Shown here: piece by piece, positions 37,875 through 45,458 of the stretch
Position numbering within the stretch: the stretch's first letter is position 1
Layout: each line of letters opens with the position of its first letter
Origin: Muriicola sp. Z0-33
Lineage (GTDB): Bacteria; Bacteroidota; Bacteroidia; Flavobacteriales; Flavobacteriaceae
Reading direction: 5' to 3'
Assembly: GCF_026126425.1 (NCBI RefSeq)
Contig: NZ_JAFMPW010000005.1
Span: 1-64,000, forward strand
Length of the DNA: 64,000 bases
The notes under the pieces: generated by a model
Database searches by the model: none
Seen by the model: the letters and a program-made list of their open reading frames with translations, nothing else
What the model was told of the DNA's origin: nothing
Made by a program: the position numbers and the translations under genes

Positions 37875-38297
37875 ATGACCATTAAAGAGATCCAGGAAGA
37901 AATTGTTGATGAATTTTCCTTGTTTGAGGATTGGATGCAGCGCTATGAATACATGATAGAACTCGGAAAATCTCTTCCTTTAATTGATGAGCAGTTCAAG
38001 ACAGAAGACAACATCATAAAGGGATGCCAGAGTAAAGTTTGGGTGCATGCGGAACTAAAGGACGACAAACTTTATTTTACTGCGGATAGTGACGCAATAA
38101 TTACTAAAGGAATTATTGCCATATTAATACGGGTCTTTAGCGGCCAGCCACCCAGAGATATTATTGATGCGGACACCGATTTTATTGATGAAATTGGACT
38201 TAAAGAGCATTTATCACCTACCAGAGCAAATGGTCTGGTGAGTATGATAAAACAATTGAAATTATATGCCGTGGCCTATCAAACACAACTTAATTAA
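37875..38297 (+). CDS. sufE: sulfur acceptor SufE
   Basis: A 140-residue SufE with the active Cys in DNIIKGCQSKVWV and the conserved SGQPPRDI loop. It receives persulfide sulfur from SufS and passes it to SufB. It is 6 bp before the DUF59 gene. Confidence 0.95.
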   Translation: MTIKEIQEEIVDEFSLFEDWMQRYEYMIELGKSLPLIDEQFKTEDNIIKGCQSKVWVHAELKDDKLYFTADSDAIITKGIIAILIRVFSGQPPRDIIDADTDFIDEIGLKEHLSPTRANGLVSMIKQLKLYAVAYQTQLN

Positions 38298-38303
38298 ATT
38301 AAA

Positions 38304-38636
38304 ATGAGCGAAGAAGTGACAGCAATAGATACACAGGAATTGGGAGAAAAAATAGTAAAAGTACTTAAGACGATTTATGACCCGGAAATTCCTGTAGATA
38401 TTTATGAACTGGGGTTAATTTATGACGTCTTTGTCAACGAAGACAATGAAGTCAAAATATTGATGACACTTACTTCCCCAAATTGCCCGGTTGCGGAGAC
38501 CCTCCCTGTAGAGGTAGAAGAGAAGGTAAAGTCGCTAGACTTGGTTAAAGATGCTGAAGTCGAAATTACTTTCGACCCTCCATGGACACAGGATCTTATG
38601 AGTGAAGAAGCAAAACTGGAATTGGGGATGTTGTAA
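38304..38636 (+). CDS. sufT: SUF-associated DUF59 (MIP18-like) protein
   Basis: A 110-residue DUF59 protein. The signature DPEIPVDIYELGLIYDV and TLTSPNCPVAETLP (with the conserved Cys) match SufT-type Fe-S maturation factors. It likely helps deliver clusters to target proteins. The gene name follows context and family; function is by homology. Confidence 0.9.
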   Translation: MSEEVTAIDTQELGEKIVKVLKTIYDPEIPVDIYELGLIYDVFVNEDNEVKILMTLTSPNCPVAETLPVEVEEKVKSLDLVKDAEVEITFDPPWTQDLMSEEAKLELGML

Positions 38637-38744
38637 TTACAGATATAGTTCCTTAAAATCTGATGTTTTATTAAATACAAAACATTTTGTATTACGGGAA
38701 CTGATAAAAAAAAATAATCAAGGCTTAATAAAGTCAGTATTGGG

Positions 38745-39260
38745 ATGCAAGAAGACACTGAACCCATTTTAAACCGCGTTGCCCAGAGTAAACTGGTCAC
38801 TTTTAATCTCGAAGATTACTACCCTGAAGGGAAAAGGCGAAAACTCGATATTAAAGATTGGTTGCACCAGGGTTTAATCCTGAAAGAAAAGGAGTTCAGG
38901 AGCTATGTGGAGGATCACGATTGGCAGCAATATAAAGGGGATTATGTGGCACTTCATTGTTCAACAGAGGCTATTGTCCCGGGGTGGGCATATATGTTGA
39001 TAAGTACAAAAATTCAACCCTACGCCAGGCAGGTAATTGTAGGAGATTTAGAAGAATTGGAGTCTGTAATTTATCTCGCAGTACTTTCAGAACTAGACCT
39101 TGCGCCATTTAAAGACAAACCTGTTATAATTAAAGGCTGTAGTAACAAACCCGTGCCTCAGAATGCCTACCTGTGGGCTGCTTCTAAAATCAGGCAGGTT
39201 GCCAAAAGTGTCATGTACGGCGAGGCCTGTTCTTCAGTGCCATTGTACAAGCGAAAATAA
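38745..39260 (+). CDS. DUF2480 family protein
   Basis: A 171-residue protein matching DUF2480, with the ENRxxxS-like start ILNRVAQSKLVTFNLEDYY and the segment VPGWAYMLISTKI. It is found almost only in Bacteroidota and is often next to suf genes, which suggests a link to Fe-S maturation; the function is untested. It starts 108 bp after sufT. Confidence 0.85.
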   Translation: MQEDTEPILNRVAQSKLVTFNLEDYYPEGKRRKLDIKDWLHQGLILKEKEFRSYVEDHDWQQYKGDYVALHCSTEAIVPGWAYMLISTKIQPYARQVIVGDLEELESVIYLAVLSELDLAPFKDKPVIIKGCSNKPVPQNAYLWAASKIRQVAKSVMYGEACSSVPLYKRK

Positions 39261-39331
39261 TGTTGATAAAGCATGGGTTTTATTAACAATTATTACATTT
39301 GCTGTTCATAACACTATAAACACTACACACT

Positions 39332-40258
39332 ATGAAAAAATTAATTTTGTTACTGCTAATTTTTGCCGGTACGCAAATGGCATTTACTCAGACGGAAGAG
39401 GAGTTAAAAGCTACACAAGCAGCAAAGAAAGATTCTATCGCAGCTATCCAGGGAAGAGTGGATGCCCTTCAAGCACAGATCGACGCTCTTCCAGGATGGA
39501 AGAAAGGCGCTTTTGGAACTATTGGCGGAAATTTTTCGAACTTCAGTAATTGGTATTCACAGGGGATTCCTAATAATTCAGCCGGGAATATCGGCTTTAC
39601 CGTAAATGCTTTTGCTAATTTAAATCAGGATAAGTTTTTCTGGAGGAACTCTGGAAATGTCAATTTAAATTGGGTGAAGTTAGATGATAAAGACGATGAC
39701 ACAGATGAGGATGGTTTTAGGGAAGCTACAGACGTTTTTAATATATCATCGCTTTATGGTAGGAAGGTCAGTGAGAAATTTGCCGTTTCTGGTCTTGGGG
39801 AATACCGTACTACAATTTTAAATAATTTTAATGATCCCGGATATTTAGATCTTGGTGTTGGAGGTACATGGACACCTGTTACAGACTTGATAGTGGTAAT
39901 TCATCCACTCAACTACAACTTTGTTTTTAGTAAGCAGGATAATATATTCGAATCTTCCTTAGGGGCCAAGATAGTTGCAGATTATACAAAACAATTGGGT
40001 GCGGTTAACTTTAAAACCAATCTTTCAATGTTCCAGAGCTATAGCAGTGGTGATCTTAGTAACTGGACATGGACCAACTCTTTTGCTTATACCTTATGGA
40101 AAATGATTGGAGTAGGTTTTGATTTTGGTTTAAGAAGTAATAAACAAGAGGCTTTGAATTATTCAATAAACACATTGGGTAATACCGCTGAAACCTTTGA
40201 TACGGTTGATAATGATCTACAGACCTATTGGACCTTAGGCCTGAGCTATGCCTTTTAA
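39332..40258 (+). CDS. DUF3078 family outer-membrane-type protein
   Basis: A 308-residue protein with a signal peptide (MKKLILLLLIFAGTQMAFTQ), a short charged helix, then a beta-rich body (WKKGAFGTIGGNFSNFSNWY) ending in an aromatic residue (LSYAF), as in outer membrane barrels. It matches DUF3078. It is the last gene of the suf-region operon; the shared terminator follows at 40282-40312. Its role is unknown. Confidence 0.85.
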   Translation: MKKLILLLLIFAGTQMAFTQTEEELKATQAAKKDSIAAIQGRVDALQAQIDALPGWKKGAFGTIGGNFSNFSNWYSQGIPNNSAGNIGFTVNAFANLNQDKFFWRNSGNVNLNWVKLDDKDDDTDEDGFREATDVFNISSLYGRKVSEKFAVSGLGEYRTTILNNFNDPGYLDLGVGGTWTPVTDLIVVIHPLNYNFVFSKQDNIFESSLGAKIVADYTKQLGAVNFKTNLSMFQSYSSGDLSNWTWTNSFAYTLWKMIGVGFDFGLRSNKQEALNYSINTLGNTAETFDTVDNDLQTYWTLGLSYAF

Positions 40259-40281
40259 TCCAAATGCCACATAAACAAAAT

Positions 40282-40312
40282 AAAAAAACCCTGACAATGT
40301 CAGGGTTTTTTT
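40282..40312. terminator. bidirectional terminator (DUF3078 gene and small RNA 1)
   Basis: CCCTGACA (40289-40296) and TGTCAGGG (40298-40305) form a stem flanked by seven A on the left and seven T on the right, so it works on both strands. It ends the suf-region operon on plus and predicted small RNA 1 on minus. Confidence 0.9.
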
Positions 40313-40424
40313 AACTAAGTAGGGATTGTAAGACTTGGTTATTATATTGGTCAAGTGCTGATTTGGGGTCCACACTTTAAATTAAGAACAGTATCAGATT
40401 TGGGGTCAACACTAAAACTTAATT
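40283..40424 (-). ncRNA. predicted small RNA 1 with two CCCCAAAUC-loop hairpins
   Basis: A minus-strand RNA of about 140 nt is predicted from the -7 box at 40430-40438 to the terminator at 40282-40312. Hairpin 1 (40390-40413) presents GACCCCAAAUC in its loop between AGUG and UACU. Hairpin 2 (40353-40377) presents GGACCCCAAAUC between AAGUGU and GCACUU. No ORF of any length fits. A close relative lies 315 bp away with compensatory changes in hairpin 2, which supports a selected RNA structure. The start is an estimate. C-rich loops are typical seeds of small RNAs that pair with G-rich sites on mRNAs. Confidence 0.7.
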
Positions 40425-40440
40425 ACAATGTAAATGTATG
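40416..40440. repeat. 25-bp identical repeat, copy 1
   Basis: The 25 bp here are identical to 40731-40755, 315 bp downstream. They cover the -7 box and the first transcribed bases of both predicted RNAs. Confidence 0.9.
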
Positions 40441-40496
40441 GCGATATTCCGGAATCACTTAATTTATGTTGTGAACCTGGCCTTAAATGTTGTGAA
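40430..40496 (-). promoter_or_regulatory. 21-bp direct-repeat operator and promoter of small RNA 1
   Basis: On the minus strand TTCACAACA occurs at 40488-40496 and 40467-40475, period 21 bp. After exactly 33 bp comes TTAC within TACATTTAC (40430-40438). There is no -33 TTTG. The layout equals copy 1 at 9232 and the promoter of small RNA 2. Confidence 0.75.
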
Positions 40497-40531
40497 AAAT
40501 ATGAGTGGTTCGTTTTCTTCGATGAATGGTA

Positions 40532-40550
40532 ATCTAATTATCAATTAGAT
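40532..40550. promoter_or_regulatory. inverted repeat between the small RNA genes
   Basis: ATCTAATT (40532-40539) and AATTAGAT (40543-40550) form a perfect 8-bp inverted repeat with a 3-bp spacer. It lies 36 bp upstream of the small RNA 1 operator and just after the small RNA 2 terminator. It may be a further protein site. Confidence 0.4.
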
Positions 40551-40584
40551 CACTACAACACAACAAAAAATCAATAATGGCAAA

Positions 40585-40617
40585 TAAAAAAAGCCCCGAC
40601 TTTATAGTCAGGGCTTT
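40585..40617 (-). terminator. minus-strand terminator of small RNA 2
   Basis: In the minus-strand RNA GCCCUGACU pairs fully with AGUCGGGGC (one U-G) around AUAA and is followed by seven U. On the plus strand the same stem has a C-A mismatch and only three T follow. So it was selected for minus-strand transcription, yet no protein gene on that strand lies upstream before 45459. Confidence 0.85.
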
Positions 40618-40740
40618 AATTGTTAAGCAGGTTTTGTAAAATTTGGTTTGGTATAGTCTTTAACTTGAAATGCTGATTTGGGCTAGCATTTTTAATTAGG
40701 CTCAGTATTAGATTTGGGGTTAAACACCAGAACTTAATTA
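40585..40740 (-). ncRNA. predicted small RNA 2 with two CCCAAAUC-loop hairpins
   Basis: A minus-strand RNA of about 155 nt from the -7 box at 40745-40753 to the terminator at 40585-40617. Hairpin 1 (40704-40728) presents AACCCCAAAUC. Hairpin 2 (40668-40691) has a perfect 7-bp stem AAAUGCU/AGCAUUU with the loop AGCCCAAAUC. Against small RNA 1, a G-C pair becomes A-U and a U-G pair becomes C-G. The two genes are collinear from 40353 to 40496 at a fixed 315-bp offset, so they arose by tandem duplication and then diverged between the paired and looped parts. No ORF is visible. Confidence 0.7.
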
Positions 40741-40755
40741 CAATGTAAATGTATG
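40731..40755. repeat. 25-bp identical repeat, copy 2
   Basis: Identical to 40416-40440. Flanking hairpin and operator sequences match at the same 315-bp offset but with substitutions. Confidence 0.9.
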
Positions 40756-40811
40756 ATGAGATTTTGAATACATTAAAATTATGTTGTGAAGTGTCCTTAT
40801 TATGTTGTGAA
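40745..40811 (-). promoter_or_regulatory. 21-bp direct-repeat operator and promoter of small RNA 2
   Basis: On the minus strand TTCACAACA occurs at 40803-40811 and 40782-40790, period 21 bp; after exactly 33 bp comes TTAC within TACATTTAC (40745-40753). The operator lies about 210 bp upstream of the divergent hybrid sensor gene, an arrangement often seen for a regulator and its target. The stretch 40812-41019 holds no gene I can support. Confidence 0.75.
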
Positions 40812-41019
40812 ACATCTCAACTGCATTTTAGTCCCAAGAAAGACATGCCTGAAGAAAAGTATCTAACAAGCCAGGGATAAGGCTGCAATAAACTTCTGGG
40901 AACTATTCTTATATGATTTGGGACTTATATATTAATCAGTTGCTGATGTTTTGCTTTAATATTGAAGTGGAGAAGGTGCATAAAAATTAAGTAACTTGTA
41001 AGTAAGGGAATATATTGGG

Positions 41020-43956
41020 ATGAAATTTTATTTGTTATTCTTTTTTCTATTATCGACACTTTGCGGGATGTCCCAAACCAGAGCAGACAGTCTCATCTAC
41101 AAATTGGACCAGACCAAAGAGGATTCGAGTAAGGTTAAGGTGTTGCAGCAACTCTTTTCTGAATATCAGAAAGATTCATTGATTTTTGCAGAAGAAATGA
41201 TACTTCGGGCAATATCCCTTTCCAGGAAAGACAGTCTTAAGATTCCTTTGATTACAAGTTATAACCTGTATGGTGGCTTTTTAAGAATACAATCACGTGA
41301 AGATTCGGCCATAACGGTATTTAAATCTGCTTTAAAACTAGCCAGGGGAATTCAATATAATGAAGGTATATCTGATGCGCTTGTTGGTGCAGGGCATTCC
41401 TTTTGGCAAAAGGGAAATTTTGAGAAATCAGAGGAGTATCAGCAAATGAATATTGAAATTGCCAGGGCAATGGGAGATAGCGCTCGTGTTGCCAGATCAT
41501 ATATTGGTCTTGGAGGTATTCTATCTCAGACAGGAGATTATACCAAAGCCATGGAGTACTATACGGCAGCTTCGAAGCGCTTTCTGGAGTTGGGACAGGA
41601 AAGGAATTATGGGGTGGCCCTTGGTAATATTGGATATATACAAAGGAGTTTGGAAAATTATGAAAGCGCAATAGAATATTTCAAAAAGAGCGACAGTATA
41701 TATATCAAATTAGACAATGTATCGGGCAGGGCTTTTGCCGCATATAACTTATCCGTGGTGTATAAGAATATGGGGTCATTAGATTCGGCCATGGTATACA
41801 ACCATATTGGGCGGAAATTATATGAGCAGCTGGGTTACCGCAAAAGAGTTTCATACTGTTATTTTACCATGGGTGAAATTTTTCGTAAAAAGGAAGATTT
41901 TAATCAAGCGCTTAACTCGTACCAAAAGTCGTTAGAAATTTCCCAGGCTGTGGACGACTCCGTTCAAATTGGTTATTCTAGCATGGCGGTAGCCGACATG
42001 TACAAATCTCTTAATAATGGTAGCAAGGCAGTTGGTTATTTAAACACTGCTTTAAAAGTAGCTGAAAGCATGAAATTGGATATACTTGCCATGGATGTGC
42101 ATGAGCGTTTGGCAAAGAGGTTTTCTAATTTGGGAAGTATGGCCGAAGCCTATCAGCATCTTGAACAATTCATCGTTCTTAAAGACAGCCTTTATACCCG
42201 GGAGAAGCGCGAACTTGGAAGTGAAATAGAGGCCAAATACCAGAATGACCAAAAGACGAAGGAAATTGCCCTCTTGGCCTCGGAGACGAAACTACAGGCC
42301 CTGCTCCTTAATAAAAGGAAAAATGAGCGAAATGCCATTATTGTCTTTGCACTACTAGCCGCCATACTGGCCCTATTATTATATAACCAGTTTAGAATTA
42401 AACAAAAGTCGAATAGAGAACTTCGGGAACTGGATAAAGCCAAATCTAATTTTTTCGCCAATATATCTCACGAATTCAGAACCCCCTTAACATTAATTAA
42501 AGGACCAATTGAGCACATTGAACAAAATCCTGAGGAACCACTTAGGAGAGATCAGATTAAAATGATAAGGCGAAACACCAACCGGGTTTTAGAATTAGTT
42601 AATCAACTACTCGACCTTTCAAAAATAGATCAGAAAAGTCTGCAACTGAAAAAAACTGAAGGAGACATATATAAATGTCTACGTGCGGCTACTTCTTCAT
42701 TTAATTCACTCGCTGCCCAACGCAATATAGATTTTAGAGTAGAAATTCCATCCGGAGTATTGTGGGCGGCATTCGACAGGGATAAAATTGAGAAAATTGT
42801 TTATAACCTGCTGAGCAATGCGTTTAAATTTAGTGATGATGAAGAAACTATTTCTTTTAGATCATCATATGTAGAACAGGAATTAAGAATAGAAGTTTCC
42901 GATACCGGACGGGGTATTTCAAAAGAGAATTTGCCTTTTATCTTTGACCGGTTTTATCAGGAGGATAGCAGTTCTACAAAAGATAAAGAGGGCTCCGGTA
43001 TAGGCCTGTCATTATCTAAAGGTCTGGTAGATCTTATGGATGGTACTATCACGGTTTCAAGTGAAATTGGGAAAGGTTCATTTTTCACAGTGCATTTGCC
43101 AATAGAAGAAATTAAAACTGCCCGGCCAGAGAAAAACGTCCAGAAAAACACCTTCAATACTGAAGGCACAAAGACCTTTGGTTTTGAAAAGACAGATGGC
43201 AGAAAGCTACCCAAAGTATTATTGGTAGAAGATAATGAAGACATGAAGACCTTTCTTGTAGATCACCTTTCCGGGCATTTTAGAATTATAAAGGCCACCA
43301 ATGGAGAGCAGGGATTAAAGAAAGCAAACTCACAGCTGCCAGATCTCATAATAACCGATTTGATGATGCCAAAAATGGATGGCATTGAATTGTGCACTAG
43401 ACTAAAAACCGATATTCATACCAGTCATATCCCGGTCATCATGCTCACTGCCAAGGCAGGAGTTGAAAACAAAATTCAAGGATTGGAAACAGGTGCAGAC
43501 GATTATCTCACCAAACCATTTGATGCCCGGGAATTATTGGTTAGAACATCCAATCTAATTGCCCAAAGGCAAAAGCTAAAAGCGCACTTTGCGAATAAAG
43601 AGATACAGCTGCGTCCCGAACATGTCACAGCAACATCTATAGATCAAAGATTTTTAGAACAAGTTCTTCAATTACTGGAAAGCAGATATTCAGAAAGCTC
43701 ATTTGGTGTGCCAGACATGCAAAATGCACTTGGAATGAGTAAATCTCAATTACACAGAAAGATTAAAGCCTTAACAAATGAGTCGCCGGGGGAACTATTA
43801 CGCAACTTTCGCCTTAAAAGAGCTGCTCAATTAATTTCCCAGGATGCAGATACTGTCACACAAATAGCGTACAAAGTTGGTTTTAATGACCTGTCTTACT
43901 TCACTAAGTGTTTCAAAGCGCTGTATGGAATGGTGCCTTCGGCATATAACAATTAG
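41020..43956 (+). CDS. hybrid two-component sensor with TPR input and AraC output
   Basis: A 978-residue one-protein signalling system. In order: signal peptide (1-18), TPR repeats (about 80-390; for example GDYTKAMEYYTAASKRF), a coiled coil, one membrane helix (about 440-457), HisKA with the phospho-His 484 (FFANISHEFRTPL), HATPase (DTGRGIS, GSGIGLSLSK), a receiver with Asp 780 (LIITDLMMPKMDG) and an AraC helix-turn-helix (about 870-978). The TPR part is periplasmic and probably senses a protein or peptide. AraC-type dimers bind direct repeats about 21 bp apart, so the operators beside the gene are plausible targets. It is divergent from the two small RNA genes. Confidence 0.93.
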   Translation: MKFYLLFFFLLSTLCGMSQTRADSLIYKLDQTKEDSSKVKVLQQLFSEYQKDSLIFAEEMILRAISLSRKDSLKIPLITSYNLYGGFLRIQSREDSAITVFKSALKLARGIQYNEGISDALVGAGHSFWQKGNFEKSEEYQQMNIEIARAMGDSARVARSYIGLGGILSQTGDYTKAMEYYTAASKRFLELGQERNYGVALGNIGYIQRSLENYESAIEYFKKSDSIYIKLDNVSGRAFAAYNLSVVYKNMGSLDSAMVYNHIGRKLYEQLGYRKRVSYCYFTMGEIFRKKEDFNQALNSYQKSLEISQAVDDSVQIGYSSMAVADMYKSLNNGSKAVGYLNTALKVAESMKLDILAMDVHERLAKRFSNLGSMAEAYQHLEQFIVLKDSLYTREKRELGSEIEAKYQNDQKTKEIALLASETKLQALLLNKRKNERNAIIVFALLAAILALLLYNQFRIKQKSNRELRELDKAKSNFFANISHEFRTPLTLIKGPIEHIEQNPEEPLRRDQIKMIRRNTNRVLELVNQLLDLSKIDQKSLQLKKTEGDIYKCLRAATSSFNSLAAQRNIDFRVEIPSGVLWAAFDRDKIEKIVYNLLSNAFKFSDDEETISFRSSYVEQELRIEVSDTGRGISKENLPFIFDRFYQEDSSSTKDKEGSGIGLSLSKGLVDLMDGTITVSSEIGKGSFFTVHLPIEEIKTARPEKNVQKNTFNTEGTKTFGFEKTDGRKLPKVLLVEDNEDMKTFLVDHLSGHFRIIKATNGEQGLKKANSQLPDLIITDLMMPKMDGIELCTRLKTDIHTSHIPVIMLTAKAGVENKIQGLETGADDYLTKPFDARELLVRTSNLIAQRQKLKAHFANKEIQLRPEHVTATSIDQRFLEQVLQLLESRYSESSFGVPDMQNALGMSKSQLHRKIKALTNESPGELLRNFRLKRAAQLISQDADTVTQIAYKVGFNDLSYFTKCFKALYGMVPSAYNN

Positions 43957-44031
43957 TCATGCCCTGAGTTACCCCATAGGTGCTTTGTAGCGCCTTACAC
44001 GAATCTCTTTCCATAGATCATTCATACCATT

Positions 44032-44070
44032 AAGGTGAATATGTTTTGCTGATTAACCAGAATTCACCTT
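44032..44070. promoter_or_regulatory. 9-bp inverted repeat in the 359-bp gap
   Basis: AAGGTGAAT (44032-44040) and ATTCACCTT (44062-44070) form a perfect inverted repeat with a 21-bp spacer that itself holds CTG/CAG. There is no T run, so it is not a normal terminator of the hybrid sensor gene. It could be a protein site or a folded 3' end. Confidence 0.4.
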
Positions 44071-44172
44071 GCCTTACTAATGACGTACACTTTCCAATTA
44101 GCTTTTTACCTTCCATTGGCTTGCATAGCAAGTTGTAACACCTATATAACCAGGTCGTGGGACTATTTACAT

Positions 44173-44223
44173 AGTATATGAAACTATACTCCTAGTATTT
44201 CGGAGATGCCGGGTCTAGTTTTG
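44173..44223 (+). promoter_or_regulatory. inverted repeat and -7 box upstream of the barrel gene
   Basis: AGTATA (44173-44178) and TATACT (44185-44190) form a 6-bp inverted repeat with a 6-bp spacer. TAGTTTTG (44216-44223) is a perfect -7 box, but no TTG is at the usual distance. This predicts a leader of about 85 nt for the gene at 44316. Confidence 0.4.
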
Positions 44224-44315
44224 ACCTGTATGATCTTATGAAGTGTTAACTACTACCTGTAACTCATACCTAATATTGTTCCCTACAAAATAATAACATC
44301 TTAAATAACACTATT

Positions 44316-44885
44316 ATGAAAAAAGCACTTTTAACTATGACCATTGTAATGTTCATTTCCTTCGCAGCAGCAGCTCAGGATATTAACATTGGAGCTAAAG
44401 CTGGCCTTAACCTTGCCACGCTCAAACCGGATTTAAATGATCCTGCAGTCCGGACATCTTTTCATTTGGGAGGGGTGGTAGAAATTCCACTTCTTGACGA
44501 GCTCTCTCTTCAACCCGAGCTTTTTTATTCTTCACAAGGGGTTAAGGATGAATCCGATGATGATGAGGAAGTAAGGCTCAACTACTTGTCGATTCCTGTA
44601 TTAGCCAAATACTATGTAGCAGAAGGGCTGAGTATTGAAGCTGGTCCCCAAATAGGATTTTTGTTATCTGCTGAAGTTGAAGACAATGGCGACACAACCG
44701 ATTTAAAAGACACAACAAAATCAACAGATTTTGGTTTTGCACTAGGTCTCGGTTACAAATTGGAGAATGGCCTGAATTTCGCCGCCAGGTATTATTTTGG
44801 TTCAGATGTCAATGACATTGAGTCTGATACCGATAAATTTAAGAACAATGTATTTCAACTTTCAATAGGGTATTTTTTTAATTAA
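44316..44885 (+). CDS. outer membrane beta-barrel (PorT-like/porin family) protein
   Basis: A 189-residue protein with a signal peptide (MKKALLTMTIVMFISFAAAAQ) and the family start INIGAKAGLNLATL. Alternating beta strands end in an aromatic residue (LSIGYFFN), as in eight-stranded outer membrane barrels. Such small barrels are common in Bacteroidota and mostly have no known role. It lies 12 bp before a lipoprotein gene, so the two are likely co-transcribed. Confidence 0.85.
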   Translation: MKKALLTMTIVMFISFAAAAQDINIGAKAGLNLATLKPDLNDPAVRTSFHLGGVVEIPLLDELSLQPELFYSSQGVKDESDDDEEVRLNYLSIPVLAKYYVAEGLSIEAGPQIGFLLSAEVEDNGDTTDLKDTTKSTDFGFALGLGYKLENGLNFAARYYFGSDVNDIESDTDKFKNNVFQLSIGYFFN

Positions 44886-44897
44886 AACTTTAATCAA

Positions 44898-45416
44898 ATG
44901 AAGAATATTGTTAAATGCTTTCTATGTATTTGTTTTTTTTGGGGGTGCTCATCAGAAGACAGTGACGAGGAAAGTAGTGTATTGGAGCCAAATTTTAAAT
45001 TTGAAATTAGCGGCGCAATTAATGCAACTTTGACGGGGCAAGGGGTGGTTTATAATGAGACTACCGTTGAAACAAAAGATTACGAAGGTAAAGATGTAAA
45101 GGTCACTACCATCCTGGTAATTGCGCAAGACAGAGATTCTGATAATCAGGTAATTTTTGGGGTTACCAGTAAAGGATCAAAAGTGGGTACAGGAGAATAT
45201 GAAATTGGGACAGACCTGTTTGAATCCCGTAATGCGTTTATGAATTTTTCTGGAGATAGAGGAAGTACGATATCCTATCAGTCCGAATCGGGAAGTATCA
45301 ACTTTGATTCCCGCCTTTTTTACGCCACTGGCCAGGTAAATGTAACATGCACTGGTGTTGGGGGTGGTGAAACCCTAACAGTTAAAGGGAGTTTCCAGGC
45401 CGAAAGCGTAAATTGA
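44898..45416 (+). CDS. surface lipoprotein, unknown function
   Basis: A 172-residue lipoprotein: signal MKNIVKCFLCICFFWGC (Cys 17) followed by SSEDSDEESS, a likely surface-export signal. The body is beta-rich with no known domain (FEISGAINATLTGQG, STISYQSESGSINFDS). It is in the operon with the barrel protein. The codons for FFWGC give a TTTTTTTTGGGGG run that could pair with the C-rich loops of the small RNAs described here; this is a hypothesis only. Confidence 0.78.
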   Translation: MKNIVKCFLCICFFWGCSSEDSDEESSVLEPNFKFEISGAINATLTGQGVVYNETTVETKDYEGKDVKVTTILVIAQDRDSDNQVIFGVTSKGSKVGTGEYEIGTDLFESRNAFMNFSGDRGSTISYQSESGSINFDSRLFYATGQVNVTCTGVGGGETLTVKGSFQAESVN

Positions 45417-45458
45417 TGAGTCGCGATTTTATATGAAACTATGAAGTTGGGGATATTT

